Shown one piece after another: positions 17,171 through 28,560 of a DNA stretch of 51,495 nt. Each line of letters starts with the position of its first letter. The stretch's first letter is position 1. Source of the stretch: Burkholderiales bacterium (lineage in GTDB: Bacteria; Pseudomonadota; Gammaproteobacteria; Burkholderiales; Burkholderiaceae_E); assembly GCA_027487815.1 (NCBI GenBank), contig JAIYCW010000029.1, positions 1-51,495 on the forward strand, in the 5' to 3' direction. Made by a program: the position numbers and the translations under genes. The notes under the pieces are model-generated. The model searched no databases and was not told the origin of the DNA. It saw nothing but the letters and a program-made list of their open reading frames with translations.

Positions 17171-17473
17171 CTCGCTCACGCCTCAGCGCCATTGCCTCCT
17201 GCCGCAGCGGCAAGGTGAAATCAATCCGGTCCAGAGCGGTGATCTTCATTTCGGGGCGCGCCCGCTTCCCGTTCAGGCCAATCGCTGTCCAGTCGGGCTT
17301 TGAAAGCCATGCGCCAATAGGCTCGCTTTCGAATTGATTGCGCCACTGCTCAATGGCCATGCCGAGGGTTAAGGTGTTTGACGACACTGGGAGCAATCGG
17401 GCCTTGGCGATCCCGCTTTCAGGCTCAATCCAACGCACCTCAATATCAAAGCTGTTCACCTCAGCCATCCTCC

Positions 17474-17905
17474 TCAGCCGTACACCGACTCAGCCCGGCG
17501 CACAAACGCATCCACCAACGTGGTGGTGATTTGCTCAAACGCGCGCCCCAGGGTGGCATTGAGCAGGCTGTTGCGAAGCTGGTAGTCCAAGTGCAGCTCT
17601 ACCTTGCAGGCGGTAGGCGCCAAGGTGCGGAAATGCCAGGATCCCTGCAAAGCCTGAAATGGCCCTTCCAGCAGTTCCAGACGAATCTCACCAGGCGGAT
17701 TGTTGCTATTGCGAGTGCTGAATGCCTGCGTCAACCCTGCCAAGCCGATGACGATTTTGGCCTCCACCATCTCAGGTGTGCGATTCAGGACCTTGGCATC
17801 TGCGCACCACGGCAAAAACTGGGGGTAGGCATCAATATCATCCACCAATGCAAACATCGATTGCGCGGAGTAAGGCACGAGAGCGGATTTTCGGACGTGT
17901 TGCAT
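17474..17905 (-). CDS. ratA: RatA/COQ10-type START-fold protein
   Basis: 143-residue START-like protein. VDDIDAYPQFLPWCADAKVL and the closing helix LGRAFEQITTTLVDAFVRRA are family hallmarks. The homologues are mitochondrial Coq10, which carries ubiquinone, and E. coli RatA, described as a ribosome-association toxin. With no antitoxin evident, a quinone-binding role is the safer guess. Divergent from smpB and co-oriented with rnfH, as in most Beta- and Gammaproteobacteria. Confidence 0.92.
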   Translation of the reverse strand: MQHVRKSALVPYSAQSMFALVDDIDAYPQFLPWCADAKVLNRTPEMVEAKIVIGLAGLTQAFSTRNSNNPPGEIRLELLEGPFQALQGSWHFRTLAPTACKVELHLDYQLRNSLLNATLGRAFEQITTTLVDAFVRRAESVYG

Positions 17906-17996
17906 GGCGGACCAGAAGAACAGTGGCGCATGTTACAGGCTCATCGCGGTATAGTGCCTGGTTGAGTTCCTGCCTGTTGCCCCCACCATTGCTGCC

Positions 17997-18452
17997 ATGA
18001 CCATCGTACAAAATAAAAAAGCCAGCTTCGATTACTTCATCGAAGAGCGCTATGAGGCTGGGCTGGTGCTGGAAGGCTGGGAGGTCAAGGCGATTCGTGC
18101 CAACCGGGCACAGATGAAGGAAGGCTATGTCGTGATTCGCAGCGGCGAGCTTTTTCTGATTGGCGCGCACATCTCGCCATTACCCGAGGCCTCCACCCAC
18201 ATCAATCCGGATCCGGTGCGTACCCGCAAGCTCCTGCTCAAAGCAGCCGAGATCAACAAACTGATCGGCAAGGTTGAGCGAGCTGGCTACACGCTGGTGC
18301 CGCTTAACTTTCATTACCAGCGTGGCCGGGTCAAAGCCGAGATCGGCTTGGCCAAGGGCAAAAAACAACACGACAAACGCAGCACCGAGCGTGAAAAAGA
18401 GTGGCAGCGAGAGCGGCAACGGATTATCAAGGGCGCCTCGAAAGCAGACTGA
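17997..18452 (+). CDS. smpB: SsrA-binding protein SmpB
   Basis: Binds tmRNA and delivers it to stalled ribosomes in trans-translation. 151 aa, standard length, with the beta-barrel core ([29 protein letters not shown]) and a basic C-terminal tail (KGKKQHDKR...ERQRIIKG) that enters the ribosome channel. ATG at 17997. No ssrA gene lies in the window. Confidence 0.97.
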   Translation: MTIVQNKKASFDYFIEERYEAGLVLEGWEVKAIRANRAQMKEGYVVIRSGELFLIGAHISPLPEASTHINPDPVRTRKLLLKAAEINKLIGKVERAGYTLVPLNFHYQRGRVKAEIGLAKGKKQHDKRSTEREKEWQRERQRIIKGASKAD

Positions 18453-18619
18453 GCCCCAAACAAATCCCGTAACCTTACTAGGGGTTTACCCGCTCAAAAC
18501 CCTCACAAATTGCCCAAGCTCCTGATTCAAGCTAGCATGCGCGGCACTGGTTTCGGTGCGGATTTCTGTCGTCATCCGCCGGAGCAAGGAAAACCCTTTT
18601 CTAATTAGGAGTGAGGTTA

Positions 18620-19759
18620 ATGAATAAGAAGCTCGTCAGCTTCGCGGTCGCGCTGGCATTCGGCACTGCCGCCGGTGTCGCCACTGCACAAACCGTAGTC
18701 AAGATCGGTCATGTCGGCCCCTTGACCGGTGGTATCGCCCACCTTGGCAAAGATAATGAACTCGGCGCCAAAATGGCTATCGAGGATCTGAATGCCAAGA
18801 AAGTCAAAATCGGTGGTCAGGAGGTCAAGTTTGAGCTGTTGAGCGAAGACGACGCGGCCGATCCCAAGCAAGGCACTGCAGCTGCGCAAAAGCTGGTTGA
18901 TGCCAAGGTCAACGGCGTTATTGGTCACCTGAACTCAGGTACCACCATCCCTGCATCGAAGCTGTACCACGATGCTGGCATCGCTCAGATCTCGCCTTCG
19001 GCGACCAACCCAAAGTACACCTTGCAGGGCTTCAAGACCGCGTTTCGCGTGGTTGCCAATGACGGCCAACTCGGTGGCACACTGGGTCGCTTCGCAGTCA
19101 AGGAATCCAAAGCCAAGTCAATCGCCATCATCGACGACCGCACTGCTTACGGGCAAGGCGTGGCTGATGAGTTTGAAAAGGCAGTAAAAGCTGCTGGCGG
19201 CAAGATTGCAGGGCGCGAGTTCACCAATGACAAAGCAACCGACTTCAATGCAATTCTGACCAAGCTCAAGGGCAAGAAGCCTGATCTGGTGTTCTACGGC
19301 GGCATGGACGCAGTAGCTGGCCCGATGATGCGCCAGATGAAGCAACTTGGCATCAATGCCAAGTTCATGGGTGGCGATGGCATCTGCACTGAAGAGTTGG
19401 CCAAGTTGGCCGGCGATTCGATGGCGGATAACCAGGTTGTGTGCGCTGAAGCTGGTGGCGTAGGCAAAGACAAGGTTGCTGCCATGGACAAGTGGAAAGC
19501 GGACTTCAAAAAGCGCACTGGTGCCGATGTCCAGATCTACGCTCCTTATGTGTATGACGCTGTGATGGTCATGGCCTCTGCAATGCAGAAAGCCAACTCC
19601 GCTGATCCCGCCAAGTATCTGCCTGAGCTGGCTAAAATCAGCTACGACGGTATCACTGGCAAGATCGCGTTTGATGCCAAAGGCGACGTCAAGGATGGCG
19701 CACTGACGCTTTACACCTACAAGGGTGGCAAGCGCTCGCAGATGATGGTTGTTAAGTGA
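18620..19759 (+). CDS. Branched-chain amino acid ABC transporter substrate-binding protein (LivK-like)
   Basis: Periplasmic type I binding protein (379 aa) with a signal peptide (AVALAFGTAAGVATAQ). The ligand blocks VVKIGHVGPLTGGIAHLGKDNELG, HLNSGTTIPASKLY and IAQISPSATNP follow the Leu/Ile/Val-binding pattern. The ATG at 18620 has AGGAG eight bases upstream; a GTG three codons earlier overlaps that site. No permease or ATPase genes are nearby, so it must work with a transporter encoded elsewhere. A possible weak promoter (TTGCCC, 17 bases, TAGCAT) lies at 18510-18538. It ends at a strong terminator. Confidence 0.92.
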   Translation: MNKKLVSFAVALAFGTAAGVATAQTVVKIGHVGPLTGGIAHLGKDNELGAKMAIEDLNAKKVKIGGQEVKFELLSEDDAADPKQGTAAAQKLVDAKVNGVIGHLNSGTTIPASKLYHDAGIAQISPSATNPKYTLQGFKTAFRVVANDGQLGGTLGRFAVKESKAKSIAIIDDRTAYGQGVADEFEKAVKAAGGKIAGREFTNDKATDFNAILTKLKGKKPDLVFYGGMDAVAGPMMRQMKQLGINAKFMGGDGICTEELAKLAGDSMADNQVVCAEAGGVGKDKVAAMDKWKADFKKRTGADVQIYAPYVYDAVMVMASAMQKANSADPAKYLPELAKISYDGITGKIAFDAKGDVKDGALTLYTYKGGKRSQMMVVK

Positions 19760-19787
19760 TCCTGAGTTAACTCTCAGCGAAAGCAAG

Positions 19788-19812
19788 AAAGGGCGCCTGA
19801 GGCGCCCTTTTC
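19788..19812. terminator. Bidirectional terminator between livK-like gene and ppsA
   Basis: A perfect 10-bp stem AAAGGGCGCC/GGCGCCCTTT around TGA. The plus strand continues TTTTCC. The minus strand has a T-rich stretch after the stem, so it can serve both converging genes. Confidence 0.85.
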
Positions 19813-19835
19813 CTTTGCCCTAGCGCTTGTGCCTT

Positions 19836-22262
19836 TTACGCCGCGGCAGGCTCCGCCGGTTTGGGAGCTCCCAAGGCAGTCCAGGTTGATACTACCGTGT
19901 CAGGGTTCAGCGAGATCGAGCTGATGCCCTGTGCCATGAGCCAATGTGCAAGATCAGGATGGTCTGAAGGGCCCTGCCCGCAAATCCCCACATACTTGCC
20001 CGCCTTACGGCATGCCTGAATGGAGCGCTGCAGGAGCGCACGTACCGCCAGATCGCGCTCGTCAAATCCTTCAGCTACCAAGCCTGAATCCCGATCCAGG
20101 CCGAGTGTGAGCTGAGTCAGATCGTTGGAGCCGATGGAAAAGCCATCAAAGTATTCCAAAAATTGGTCCGCCAGGATGGCATTGGAAGGCAACTCACACA
20201 TCATGATGATTCGCAGGCCATTCTCTCCCCGGCGCAAGTTATTGCGAGCCAAGGCATCAATCACCATGGAAGCTTCGCGCAAGGTGCGTACGAAGGGAAT
20301 CATCAGCTCCACATTGGTGAGCCCCATATCGTCGCGAACCTTCTTCAGCGCCTGGCACTCCAGATCAAAGCACTCCCTGAAGCTGGGATCAAGATAGCGC
20401 GCTGCTCCGCGAAAGCCCAGCATCGGGTTTTCTTCCTCAGGCTCATAACGCGCCCCGCCGATCAGCTTGCGATACTCGTTGGACTTGAAGTCCGACATGC
20501 GCACAATCACCGTGCGGGGCCAAAAGGCCGCGGCGATGGTAGCAACACCTTCAGCCAAACGCTCCACGTAAAACAGGCGCGGTGTGTCGTGCCCGCGAGC
20601 CACACTTTCCACCGCCTTTTTCAACTCACCGTCGACGCTGGGGTAATCGAGAATCGCTTTCGGGTGGATACCGATATTGTTGTTGATGATGAATTCCAGG
20701 CGGGCCAACCCAACGCCTTCATTGGGCATTTGGGCAAACTCAAAGGCCAGCTGAGGATTGCCAACGTTCATCATGATCTTCACCGGAATCTGCGGCAATG
20801 CGCCCGATTCAACCTCACGCACCTCGGTTTCTAGCAGGCCCTCGTAGATGAAGCCCGTGTCGCCCTGCGCGCAAGAGACCGTAACCAATGCGCCATTGGC
20901 CAAGCGCTCGGTAGCGTCACCGCAACCCACAACAGCCGGTATACCCAGCTCGCGTGCAATAATCGCCGCATGGCAGGTACGCCCGCCACGGTTGGTGACA
21001 ATCGCTGAAGCGCGCTTCATGACAGGCTCCCAATTGGGATCGGTCATGTCGGTCACCAGAACATCACCCGGCTGCACCCGATCCATCTCGGAAGCATCCT
21101 GAATTACCCGCACAGGCCCAGCTCCTACCTTCTGGCCAATCGCTCGGCCCTGCGCCAACACGTCGGAGCTTTGCTTGAGAATAAAGCGCTGTTGACCATG
21201 CGTGGTCGACTGGGATTTCACGGTTTCTGGGCGGGCTTGAAGAATGTAAATCCGGCCGTCTACGCCATCTTTGCCCCACTCGATATCCATGGGTCGGCCG
21301 TAGTGCTTCTCTATCGCAACCGCATAGCGCGCGAGCTCGACGACATCCGCATCGCTTAGCGAAAACCGAACGCGTTGCTCAGTTGTAGTGTCCACTGTTC
21401 GCACAGTGCGCCCGACTGAGGTGGCCGGACCATCGGCCTGCTCGCCAGGAGCTACAAACTCCATGCGCAAGAGCTTGCTGCCCAACTGGCGCCGGATGAT
21501 CGGCATCTTGCCCAACTCAAGCATGGGCTTGTGCACATAGAACTCATCAGGATTAACCGCACCCTGCACGACTGTCTCACCGAGGCCATAGGCGCTGGTG
21601 ATGAATACGACATCGGGAAAGCCCGATTCCGTGTCCATCGTAAACATCACGCCGGCCGCACCCTTATCGCTGCGCACCATTTGCTGAATGCCCGCAGACA
21701 AAGCCACATCAGCATGGGCGAACCCCTTATGGACACGGTAGGAAATCGCCCGGTCGTTATAAAGCGAAGCAAACACATGCTTGACGCGATCCAGCACCTG
21801 CTCGATCCCCTGAACATTCAGGTAGGTCTCCTGCTGGCCGGCAAAGGAGGCATCTGGCAGATCTTCCGCAGTTGCAGACGAGCGTACCGCCACAGAAAGC
21901 TGCACTCCACTGCCCTGCTCCATCGCTGCAAAATGCTCGCGAATAGCCTGCTCCAGGTCTTCCGGAAGTGGTGTCTCAATAATCCATTGGCGAATCTGGG
22001 CACCGCACTCAGCCAGCGCCTTCACGTCATCAATGTTCAGATTGGCCAGCCGATCAGAGATCCGGCCGGCCAGCCCGCTTTGCGCAAGAAATTCGCGAAA
22101 CGCATGTGCAGTCGTGGCAAAACCACCGGGCACCCGCACCCCGGTAGCGCCCAACTGGCTGATCATTTCACCGAGCGATGCGTTTTTGCCTCCAACCGAT
22201 TCCACATCGGTCATGCGCAATGCATCGAAGGGCACCACAAGGTGCGTATCGATGGGGTTCAT
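19836..22262 (-). CDS. ppsA: Phosphoenolpyruvate synthase
   Basis: Makes PEP from pyruvate and ATP with release of AMP and phosphate, for gluconeogenesis. 808 aa. It has an N-terminal ATP-grasp part ([34 protein letters not shown]), the phosphohistidine domain with [21 protein letters not shown] (His near 430), and the C-terminal TIM-barrel part ([27 protein letters not shown]). Complete and of normal length. Divergent from ppsR, whose product switches it on and off. Confidence 0.97.
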   Translation of the reverse strand: MNPIDTHLVVPFDALRMTDVESVGGKNASLGEMISQLGATGVRVPGGFATTAHAFREFLAQSGLAGRISDRLANLNIDDVKALAECGAQIRQWIIETPLPEDLEQAIREHFAAMEQGSGVQLSVAVRSSATAEDLPDASFAGQQETYLNVQGIEQVLDRVKHVFASLYNDRAISYRVHKGFAHADVALSAGIQQMVRSDKGAAGVMFTMDTESGFPDVVFITSAYGLGETVVQGAVNPDEFYVHKPMLELGKMPIIRRQLGSKLLRMEFVAPGEQADGPATSVGRTVRTVDTTTEQRVRFSLSDADVVELARYAVAIEKHYGRPMDIEWGKDGVDGRIYILQARPETVKSQSTTHGQQRFILKQSSDVLAQGRAIGQKVGAGPVRVIQDASEMDRVQPGDVLVTDMTDPNWEPVMKRASAIVTNRGGRTCHAAIIARELGIPAVVGCGDATERLANGALVTVSCAQGDTGFIYEGLLETEVREVESGALPQIPVKIMMNVGNPQLAFEFAQMPNEGVGLARLEFIINNNIGIHPKAILDYPSVDGELKKAVESVARGHDTPRLFYVERLAEGVATIAAAFWPRTVIVRMSDFKSNEYRKLIGGARYEPEEENPMLGFRGAARYLDPSFRECFDLECQALKKVRDDMGLTNVELMIPFVRTLREASMVIDALARNNLRRGENGLRIIMMCELPSNAILADQFLEYFDGFSIGSNDLTQLTLGLDRDSGLVAEGFDERDLAVRALLQRSIQACRKAGKYVGICGQGPSDHPDLAHWLMAQGISSISLNPDTVVSTWTALGAPKPAEPAAA

Positions 22263-22369
22263 GGAAAGGTCCTGTCTTCATGTTAAAAATGGGTGCGCAC
22301 GAGCCAGCGTGCAAAACATCGCCATTGTAGCTAAGCTTGCGCCCGCCCCATTGCCCTTGCGAGCCGACC

Positions 22370-23221
22370 ATGCCCGACCAATTGTCTACCGAACCCTACG
22401 ACCGCACCGTGTTTTATGTATCAGACGGCACCGGGATCACTGCGGAAACCTTCGGTCAATCCCTGCTGGCGCAGTTTGAAACCATGAAGTTTCGCCAGAT
22501 CCGCATGCCATTTATCGATTCGGTGATCAAAGGGCGGGAGTTACTCGCCCGCATCGATATGCAGGGCCGAAAAGACGAGCGCCCACCGATTGTGTTCAGC
22601 ACCCTGGTCAATACTGAAATCAATAATGTGGTGCGCCAGGCCAACGCGGTTTTTCTGGATCTTTTTGCCACCTTCGTGGAGCCGCTGGAAAAAGAGCTGG
22701 GCGCTCAATCCACCCACAGCATGGGCCGCTCGCACACTGCCACCAATAGCCCGCAATACGATCGGCGCATAGCTGCAATCAACTTTTCGCTGGCCCATGA
22801 CGACGGACAAGCTGATCGGGGCCTGCCCGAGGCCGACATCATTCTTGTTGGTGTATCACGCTCAGGCAAAACCCCGACCAGCCTCTACCTGGCTATGCAG
22901 CACGGCTTGAAGGCTGCCAACTGCCCGCTTATTCCGGAAGACTTTGAGCGCGGCCGATTACCTGAGGTGCTGTATCGATTCAAGCATAAGCTTTTTGGGC
23001 TCACCATTGCTCCAGACAGGCTCAGCGAGGTACGCAATGAGCGCCGCCCGGGTAGCAAATATGCTTCCCTCGAGAACTGCCGAGCTGAGGTCATGCAAGC
23101 GGAAGACATGATGCGCCGCGAAGGAATCCGCTGGTTGTCCTCCACCCACAAGTCCATCGAGGAAATCGCAGCGACGATCCTTCAGCAGATCGACATTGCC
23201 AATCAGCAGGCGCAGCGCTAA
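22370..23221 (+). CDS. ppsR: PEP synthase regulatory protein (PpsR, DUF299 kinase/phosphorylase)
   Basis: Bifunctional ADP-dependent kinase and Pi-dependent pyrophosphorylase that inactivates and reactivates PEP synthase by threonine phosphorylation. 283 aa, with [21 protein letters not shown] at the N-terminus and a P-loop GVSRSGKT at 161-168. The ATG at 22370 fits the family; the longer frame upstream has no homologous residues. Its stop shares three bases with the stop of the minus-strand methyltransferase gene. Confidence 0.96.
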   Translation: MPDQLSTEPYDRTVFYVSDGTGITAETFGQSLLAQFETMKFRQIRMPFIDSVIKGRELLARIDMQGRKDERPPIVFSTLVNTEINNVVRQANAVFLDLFATFVEPLEKELGAQSTHSMGRSHTATNSPQYDRRIAAINFSLAHDDGQADRGLPEADIILVGVSRSGKTPTSLYLAMQHGLKAANCPLIPEDFERGRLPEVLYRFKHKLFGLTIAPDRLSEVRNERRPGSKYASLENCRAEVMQAEDMMRREGIRWLSSTHKSIEEIAATILQQIDIANQQAQR

Positions 23222-24018
23222 GCACCCAAGGAGAGACGCTGACGCTTTTGCTCGAACAAACAGACGGTTGCGGCCATCGCAACATTCAAAGAATCTTGCG
23301 CTGCCTGCTGGGGAATGAATACTCCGATGGACTGCCCGACGCTTTGCGTTTGTGCACTCACGCCCTGCCCCTCGCTGCCAAATACCCAAACGCAGGCTGG
23401 ATTCAAATCAAGCGTGTAAAGCGAAGCTGCCCGCTCCAATCGGGTCGCCAGAATTCGACTGGGAACCTGGCTTTCAATAGCCGCCAACTCGATCCCCTCA
23501 TACACGGAAAGCAGAAAATGGGCCCCCATCGCGGCGCGTAATACCTTTGGGGACCAGACCTGTGCGCAGCCAGGTGAGGTTACGAGGTGCTCGATCCCGG
23601 CCGCACTAGCACTGCGCATGATCGTGCCAAGATTGCCCGGGTCTTGCACCCGATCCAGATACACCACATCGGTAGCGCCAAGGTCACCCAAGGTGGGCTT
23701 GGGTACATTCACCACCCCTGCCAATGCGGCTGCGCTCGCATGCTCGAAAAGTTGCTTGAAAAGCTTTTCAGGAAGCAGGAATGTTTCCGAAGAGCGGGCC
23801 TCTCCCCAGGCTTGCGTCAGCTCCGCGAGCCGGGGCAACGCATCCGGCCGGTCTGTGTTTACAAGCATGACCTCGGGCGGGCCATGCGCCAAGCCCCAGG
23901 CCTGGATCAAATGCTCGCCATCGATGAGTACTTGTCCTGACTGGCGACGGGCTGCAGCATCCTTGGCCAGACTTAACCAGAATCGGAAACGGCTATTGGA
24001 GGCCGAGGTAATTTCCAT
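23218..24018 (-). CDS. TrmH/SpoU family RNA 2'-O-methyltransferase
   Basis: SPOUT-class methyltransferase (266 aa) of the RlmB/TrmH type, acting on rRNA or tRNA. The knot motifs are present: [23 protein letters not shown] (motif 1), [12 protein letters not shown] (motif 2) and [22 protein letters not shown] (motif 3). The N-terminal part (SARNS-type substrate-binding domain) covers about 1-95. I chose ATG at 24018, which overlaps the rnhB stop by one base; a GTG one codon earlier is the alternative. Last gene of the envelope super-operon; exact target not determined. Confidence 0.9.
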   Translation of the reverse strand: MEITSASNSRFRFWLSLAKDAAARRQSGQVLIDGEHLIQAWGLAHGPPEVMLVNTDRPDALPRLAELTQAWGEARSSETFLLPEKLFKQLFEHASAAALAGVVNVPKPTLGDLGATDVVYLDRVQDPGNLGTIMRSASAAGIEHLVTSPGCAQVWSPKVLRAAMGAHFLLSVYEGIELAAIESQVPSRILATRLERAASLYTLDLNPACVWVFGSEGQGVSAQTQSVGQSIGVFIPQQAAQDSLNVAMAATVCLFEQKRQRLSLGA

Positions 24019-24608
24019 CACAGCAATAGCTCCGATTGGATCGGTGCGTGCTGCAACATGCTACGCGCTACAGGTGCAAAACTGCGGCGATGCTCAGGGC
24101 AAGGCCCCAGGCGTTGCAAGGCTTCGAGATGCATCGGGGTTGGATAGCCTTTGTGCTGATCAAATCCATAACCAGGATAGCGCTCATGCAATACCAGCAA
24201 GGCTGCATCGCGAGCCGTTTTCGCCAGGATCGATGCTGCGCTGATTTCAGGAACCAGGGCATCCCCGCCAACAATCGCCTCACATCGCATGGGCAGCTTG
24301 GGGGTCTTGTTTCCATCAACTCGCACCAGGCTCGGTTCGACAGCCAAGCCCAGGACAGCACGCCGCATAGCCAGCAAACTCGCCTGCAGAATATTGACGC
24401 CATCGATCTCTTGAGCGCTACAGGCAGCGATGTGCCAGGCCAATGCTTGCTCCTTGATCAAGATACTGAGCCGTTCGCGCTGAAGTGCACTGAGTTTCTT
24501 AGAATCATTCAGGCCTTGAATCGGACGCTTTGGGTCCAGAATCACCGCAGCGGCGTACACGGGGCCAGCCAAAGGCCCCCGCCCTGCCTCATCCGTGCCC
24601 GCGATCAT
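24018..24608 (-). CDS. rnhB: Ribonuclease HII
   Basis: Removes RNA primers and single ribonucleotides from DNA. 196 aa from the ATG at 24608, beginning [17 protein letters not shown], whose acidic pair (DE) is catalytic; the further acidic position lies in VRVDGNK and the block [12 protein letters not shown] is intact. A longer frame from 24668 would add 20 residues that do not resemble the family. The chosen start overlaps the end of lpxB by 20 bases. Confidence 0.94.
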   Translation of the reverse strand: MIAGTDEAGRGPLAGPVYAAAVILDPKRPIQGLNDSKKLSALQRERLSILIKEQALAWHIAACSAQEIDGVNILQASLLAMRRAVLGLAVEPSLVRVDGNKTPKLPMRCEAIVGGDALVPEISAASILAKTARDAALLVLHERYPGYGFDQHKGYPTPMHLEALQRLGPCPEHRRSFAPVARSMLQHAPIQSELLL

Positions 24609-25746
24609 CCGACTCAATACCCGCGAGCACTTCGGCACAACGTTGCGCGCAACCCATGCGTAACTCATGATGCATTTGGATAAAACGCTCGCCTATTTCA
24701 TCACCACTTTCCAACCCGCGAAGCTGCTCAAACATGGCGTTTGACAATGCCTCCGGTGTCGCCTGATCCTGGATGAACTCAGGCACAACCATTGATCCGC
24801 TCAAGATATTGGGCAAACCAATCCACGGCATCAGGGCTTTGCGCCGCATCAAGTGATAAGACAAGCCGTGCATCTTGTAAGCAATAACCATGGGCCGCTT
24901 GAACAAGGCTAATTCAAGAGTGGCAGTGCCGCTGGCCACTAGCGCCGATTGACATGCTGCCATCGCTTCATACGCTTTGCCTTCGGTTAACAACAAGCGA
25001 AAGTTCGAGGGCATGCGGAACTGGGCCAGCACCGCTTTGACTTCAGCGTAACGTTGACTGCCCGCTGCTGGCAGCACAAATATGAGTCGGTCGCGTCTTC
25101 CGTGAAGCTCCAGAGCTGCCTCGATAAAACAGCGCGCCATGTATTTGATTTCATCAGCGCGTGATCCGGGAAGCAAGGCCACCACTTCATCATCGGGCGA
25201 TAATCCTAGCGAAAGCAGCGCCTCACGCCGGTTAGGTGCCATTGGAATCCGATCGGCCAGGGGATGGCCTACGTAGGTCGAAGTAATACGAGCCTGGTCA
25301 TACAGCTTCTTTTCGAATGGGAAAACCAGGAGCATGTGGTCAACGCTGCGGCGAATCTGGGCCATACGCTCTGCACGCCATGCCCAAACCGAAGGACTCA
25401 CAAAATGAACTACCTTCTGACCTTGAGAGCGCAGGCCCTCTTCAAGTTTCAAATTGAAATCAGGTGCATCCACGCCCAAGAAGACGTCGGGCTGATAGTC
25501 GAGCATTCTTTTGGCCAGGCCGGAACGCAGTCTCAACAAACGCGGCAAAGCGGCAATCACCTCGGCATATCCGCGCACAGCAAGCGATTCGCTGGGATAC
25601 CAGCAATCCATGCCTTGTTTTGCAAGTTCAGGCCCGCCAATACCCTCAACCCGAAGCCCTGGGTGTCGAGACTCCAGACCCGCCACAACCTGGGCAGCCA
25701 GCAAGTCGCCTGACGCCTCGCCTGCCACCAAGCCCAGGCGTTGCAT
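24589..25746 (-). CDS. lpxB: Lipid-A-disaccharide synthase
   Basis: GT19 glycosyltransferase joining UDP-diacylglucosamine and lipid X in lipid A synthesis at the inner membrane. 385 aa. Markers are the start [48 protein letters not shown] and the UDP-binding block [14 protein letters not shown]. Its ATG shares one base with the lpxA stop. Confidence 0.97.
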   Translation of the reverse strand: MQRLGLVAGEASGDLLAAQVVAGLESRHPGLRVEGIGGPELAKQGMDCWYPSESLAVRGYAEVIAALPRLLRLRSGLAKRMLDYQPDVFLGVDAPDFNLKLEEGLRSQGQKVVHFVSPSVWAWRAERMAQIRRSVDHMLLVFPFEKKLYDQARITSTYVGHPLADRIPMAPNRREALLSLGLSPDDEVVALLPGSRADEIKYMARCFIEAALELHGRRDRLIFVLPAAGSQRYAEVKAVLAQFRMPSNFRLLLTEGKAYEAMAACQSALVASGTATLELALFKRPMVIAYKMHGLSYHLMRRKALMPWIGLPNILSGSMVVPEFIQDQATPEALSNAMFEQLRGLESGDEIGERFIQMHHELRMGCAQRCAEVLAGIESDDRGHG

Positions 25747-26519
25747 CAGCGGACAATGCCCCGGGTGGCTTGCCCAAGGAAATGAGCCATAAGTGCGGCG
25801 CCTTCCAAACCCGCGTGTTCTGCCAGTAGCGCTGCTCGTGCCTGCTCCAACCCCAGCTCAGAGCGATACACCACCCGATAAACCTTCTTGATATCGGCGA
25901 TCGCGGCAGCATCAAAGCCACGCCGTTTAAGCCCTTCGCTATTGATGCCGTGCGGTTTGGCACTGCTGCCCGAGGCCATCACAAACGGAGGCAAATCATG
26001 CAGCACCACAGAACCCACACCGGTCATCGCATGCGCGCCAATCTTGCAGAACTGATGCACCCCGGTATATCCCCCGAGGATCACCCAATCGCCCAGATGC
26101 ACATGACCAGCCAGATTGACCGTATTGGCAAGAATGCAGTCGTTACCCACAACACAGTCATGCGCGACGTGGACATAGGCCATGATCCAGTTGCGATGCC
26201 CGATTCGGGTTACACCCGCGTCTTGCACTGTGCCGCGATTCAGGGTGACAAACTCCCGAATGGTGTTGTCATCCCCCAGCTCAAGCCGCGTGGGTTCGCC
26301 TGCGTATTTCTTATCCTGGGGTGCGGCACCAATGGATGCGTACTGAAAAATCCGGTTGCGCTTGCCCAGGCTGCTCGGGCCTTCCATCACGACGTGGGGG
26401 CCGATCACCGAACCTGCATCAATGCGCACCCCTGCTCCGATAACGGAATAGGCGCCGACCACGACATCAGCGGCCAGTTCGGCTTTTGGATCGACTATCG
26501 CAGTAGGATGAATCGTCAT
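25746..26519 (-). CDS. lpxA: UDP-N-acetylglucosamine acyltransferase
   Basis: First enzyme of lipid A synthesis. 257 aa of left-handed beta-helix with many hexapeptide repeats (IHPTAIVDPKAELAADVVVGAYSV...) and the catalytic-His region YVHVAHDCVVGN, followed by GGYTGVHQFCKIG. Normal length, 17 bases downstream of fabZ. Confidence 0.97.
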   Translation of the reverse strand: MTIHPTAIVDPKAELAADVVVGAYSVIGAGVRIDAGSVIGPHVVMEGPSSLGKRNRIFQYASIGAAPQDKKYAGEPTRLELGDDNTIREFVTLNRGTVQDAGVTRIGHRNWIMAYVHVAHDCVVGNDCILANTVNLAGHVHLGDWVILGGYTGVHQFCKIGAHAMTGVGSVVLHDLPPFVMASGSSAKPHGINSEGLKRRGFDAAAIADIKKVYRVVYRSELGLEQARAALLAEHAGLEGAALMAHFLGQATRGIVR

Positions 26520-26536
26520 GCGGTTTCTCCAGCTGC

Positions 26537-27007
26537 TCAGGCCTGCGGTCCATTAGGCGGTGGCTCAACATCACGCAAGGTGCACATCAGGTCGGCCTGC
26601 GCTGCAACACTACCTTCAACGGTCGCTTTGGCTTTGTACTTCCAGATTGAGCGCGCCACCCGCTCAATGCTTACTTCCATGCGCAGCTGATCGCCAGGCA
26701 CAACAGGTCGCTTGAAGCGCGCATTATCGATGCCTACGAAGTAGTACACCGACTGGGCATTGGTTTTTCGCCCCATGGTTTCAAACGACAGGATGCCTGC
26801 TGTTTGAGCCAAAGCTTCAATCACCAGCACGCCAGGCATCACTGGCAAATGCGGGAAATGCCCGACAAAAAACGGCTCATTGATGGTGACATTTTTCAAC
26901 GCCACAATGCGCTCGCCCTTGACGAGTTCTTCTACCCGATCAACAAGCAAAAAAGGATAGCGATGCGGCAGGTATTCAAGAATGCCGCGAATATCGAGTA
27001 CGCTCAT
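26537..27007 (-). CDS. fabZ: 3-hydroxyacyl-[ACP] dehydratase FabZ
   Basis: Dehydrates 3-hydroxyacyl-ACP in fatty acid elongation and competes with LpxA/LpxD for the same pool. 156 aa hot-dog fold with [13 protein letters not shown] and [23 protein letters not shown], which includes the catalytic His and a conserved acidic position. Start ATG at 27007 shares a base with the lpxD stop. The open frame extends upstream, but those residues are not family-like. Confidence 0.97.
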   Translation of the reverse strand: MSVLDIRGILEYLPHRYPFLLVDRVEELVKGERIVALKNVTINEPFFVGHFPHLPVMPGVLVIEALAQTAGILSFETMGRKTNAQSVYYFVGIDNARFKRPVVPGDQLRMEVSIERVARSIWKYKAKATVEGSVAAQADLMCTLRDVEPPPNGPQA

Positions 27008-28017
27008 CAGGAGTCCTTGGATTGATTCTGCTCGAGGGCACGAAGCCGCCGTCGCAGGTCGGGCAAGTGGCGCAATGCCGCTGCCGATTTTTCCCATTGG
27101 GTATGGGGAGCCAGGGGATACACCCCGGTGTAGAAACCCGGTTCATGAATGCTTGAGGCGACCAGCGTCATGGAAGAAATGATCACGTCATCACAAATGC
27201 TCAAATGCCCGAGGATGCCTGCGCCTCCGCCAACCTGCACGCGGTTGCCGATCACTGCACTGCCCGCAATGCCCACACAACCTGCTATCGCGCAATCCTC
27301 GCCAATCACTACGTTGTGAGCCACCTGAATCAGGTTATCCAGCTTGGTGCCACGCCCGATCACAGTGTCTTCAAGCGCTCCCCGATCAATAGCACAATTG
27401 GCGCCGATCTCCACATCATCACCGATGCGAACCCGACCCAGCTGCTCAATCTTGACCCAACCTTGAGGGCTGGGAGCAAAGCCAAAGCCATCGGCGCCGA
27501 TCACCGTGCCGGGATGCACCAGACAACGCTCGCCAATCTCGCAATCGTCCTGCACAACCACATTCGCACGCAAGGCTGTGCCTGCACCGATGCGAGTTCT
27601 CGCACCGATTACCACGCCCGGCCCCAAGACCACGCCGATACCAATGCTCGCACTTGGGTCGATCAGCGCACTTGGATGAATAGCGGCGGCTTCGAGCGGG
27701 CGCGATGCGGTGCGCGCTTGCGCGATCCATTGACTGATTTTTGCGTAACCCAGATACGCATCAACGACCAAAACGCGCGGCACACCATCGGGCGCGAGTG
27801 ACTCGAGCGATTCGGATAGCAAAAGCGCCGAGCCGCGAAACGATGAGAGGTCCCGGGCCGCTTTAGCGCTGGCGCAAAACCCGATGTCTCCTGATTGCGC
27901 CCGATTCAGGGGGGCTAATCCGGCCACCGGGAGACTGCGCTCTTGCGGGGAAACAGTGCCCATGACCACATCGCTGATCTGGCCCAGCGTGGTTCCCAAG
28001 GGCAGTGCTACGCTCAC
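27007..28017 (-). CDS. lpxD: UDP-3-O-(3-hydroxyacyl)glucosamine N-acyltransferase
   Basis: Third step of lipid A synthesis. 336 aa with the uridine-binding N-terminal domain (about 1-105) and the hexapeptide-repeat helix ([20 protein letters not shown] ...). The catalytic-His region [14 protein letters not shown] is intact, and a C-terminal helix closes the chain. Starts with GTG, overlapping the ompH stop by four bases (GTGA). Confidence 0.97.
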   Translation of the reverse strand: MSVALPLGTTLGQISDVVMGTVSPQERSLPVAGLAPLNRAQSGDIGFCASAKAARDLSSFRGSALLLSESLESLAPDGVPRVLVVDAYLGYAKISQWIAQARTASRPLEAAAIHPSALIDPSASIGIGVVLGPGVVIGARTRIGAGTALRANVVVQDDCEIGERCLVHPGTVIGADGFGFAPSPQGWVKIEQLGRVRIGDDVEIGANCAIDRGALEDTVIGRGTKLDNLIQVAHNVVIGEDCAIAGCVGIAGSAVIGNRVQVGGGAGILGHLSICDDVIISSMTLVASSIHEPGFYTGVYPLAPHTQWEKSAAALRHLPDLRRRLRALEQNQSKDS

Positions 28018-28520
28018 TTCACTGTAGCGAGCGCGCGAATCACCTTCTCGGTGATATCGATACGCGGGTTAACGAACACCGCATCGTTGAGCACCAGATC
28101 AAGCTTTTCGGCTTCAGAAACCTGACGAATCGTGCGCTTGATACGCTCCTCGAGCAGGCCCTGCTCTTCATTGCGGCGTTCGGTAAACGCCTCGCGGAAT
28201 TCCCGCTGTTTACGCTGGAAGTCTTTTTCAAGCTCTCCCACTTCACGCTGCCGACGCTGGCGCTCGGTATCCTGCATCACCTGAGCATCGCGCTCGAGAC
28301 GTTCGACCAAGCTGCGCAAGCGCGCACCTTGCTCCTGAAGATCCTTTTCGCGTTTCCCAAACTCCTGTTCGAGCTTGGCTACCGCTGCCTTAGCGGGTGC
28401 GGAGTCACGCAACAGTCGATCGGTGTTTACAAATCCCAAGCGCAAAGCATCTTGAGCCTGAACACCGTGCGCTGACATCACCAAACCCAACGCTATCAGC
28501 CAATATTTCAACTGCTTCAT
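28014..28520 (-). CDS. OmpH/Skp family periplasmic chaperone
   Basis: 168-residue exported chaperone for outer-membrane proteins. Signal peptide [23 protein letters not shown], then the short beta part ([16 protein letters not shown]) and long coiled-coil arms rich in Glu/Arg/Gln (about 45-130). The C-terminal [14 protein letters not shown] strand is also family-like. The ATG at 28520 gives the proper signal peptide. It lies between bamA and lpxD, as in most Proteobacteria. Confidence 0.93.
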   Translation of the reverse strand: MKQLKYWLIALGLVMSAHGVQAQDALRLGFVNTDRLLRDSAPAKAAVAKLEQEFGKREKDLQEQGARLRSLVERLERDAQVMQDTERQRRQREVGELEKDFQRKQREFREAFTERRNEEQGLLEERIKRTIRQVSEAEKLDLVLNDAVFVNPRIDITEKVIRALATVK

Positions 28521-28560
28521 CAATAAACGCCTGACTAACAAAACCCCGGATTCTCGCATA

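Noticed and set aside
17474-17905. RatA as half of a toxin-antitoxin pair
   Set aside because: The RnfH neighbour is not an antitoxin by sequence, and the START fold with COQ10 similarity better fits a quinone-related role.
18476-18496. GGGT-TT-ACCC palindrome upstream of the LivK-like gene
   Set aside because: Only four bases per arm; too short to support an operator without comparative data.
24609-24668. Upstream start for rnhB
   Set aside because: Adds 20 residues without similarity to RNase HII and overlaps lpxB by 80 bases; [11 protein letters not shown] is the usual beginning.
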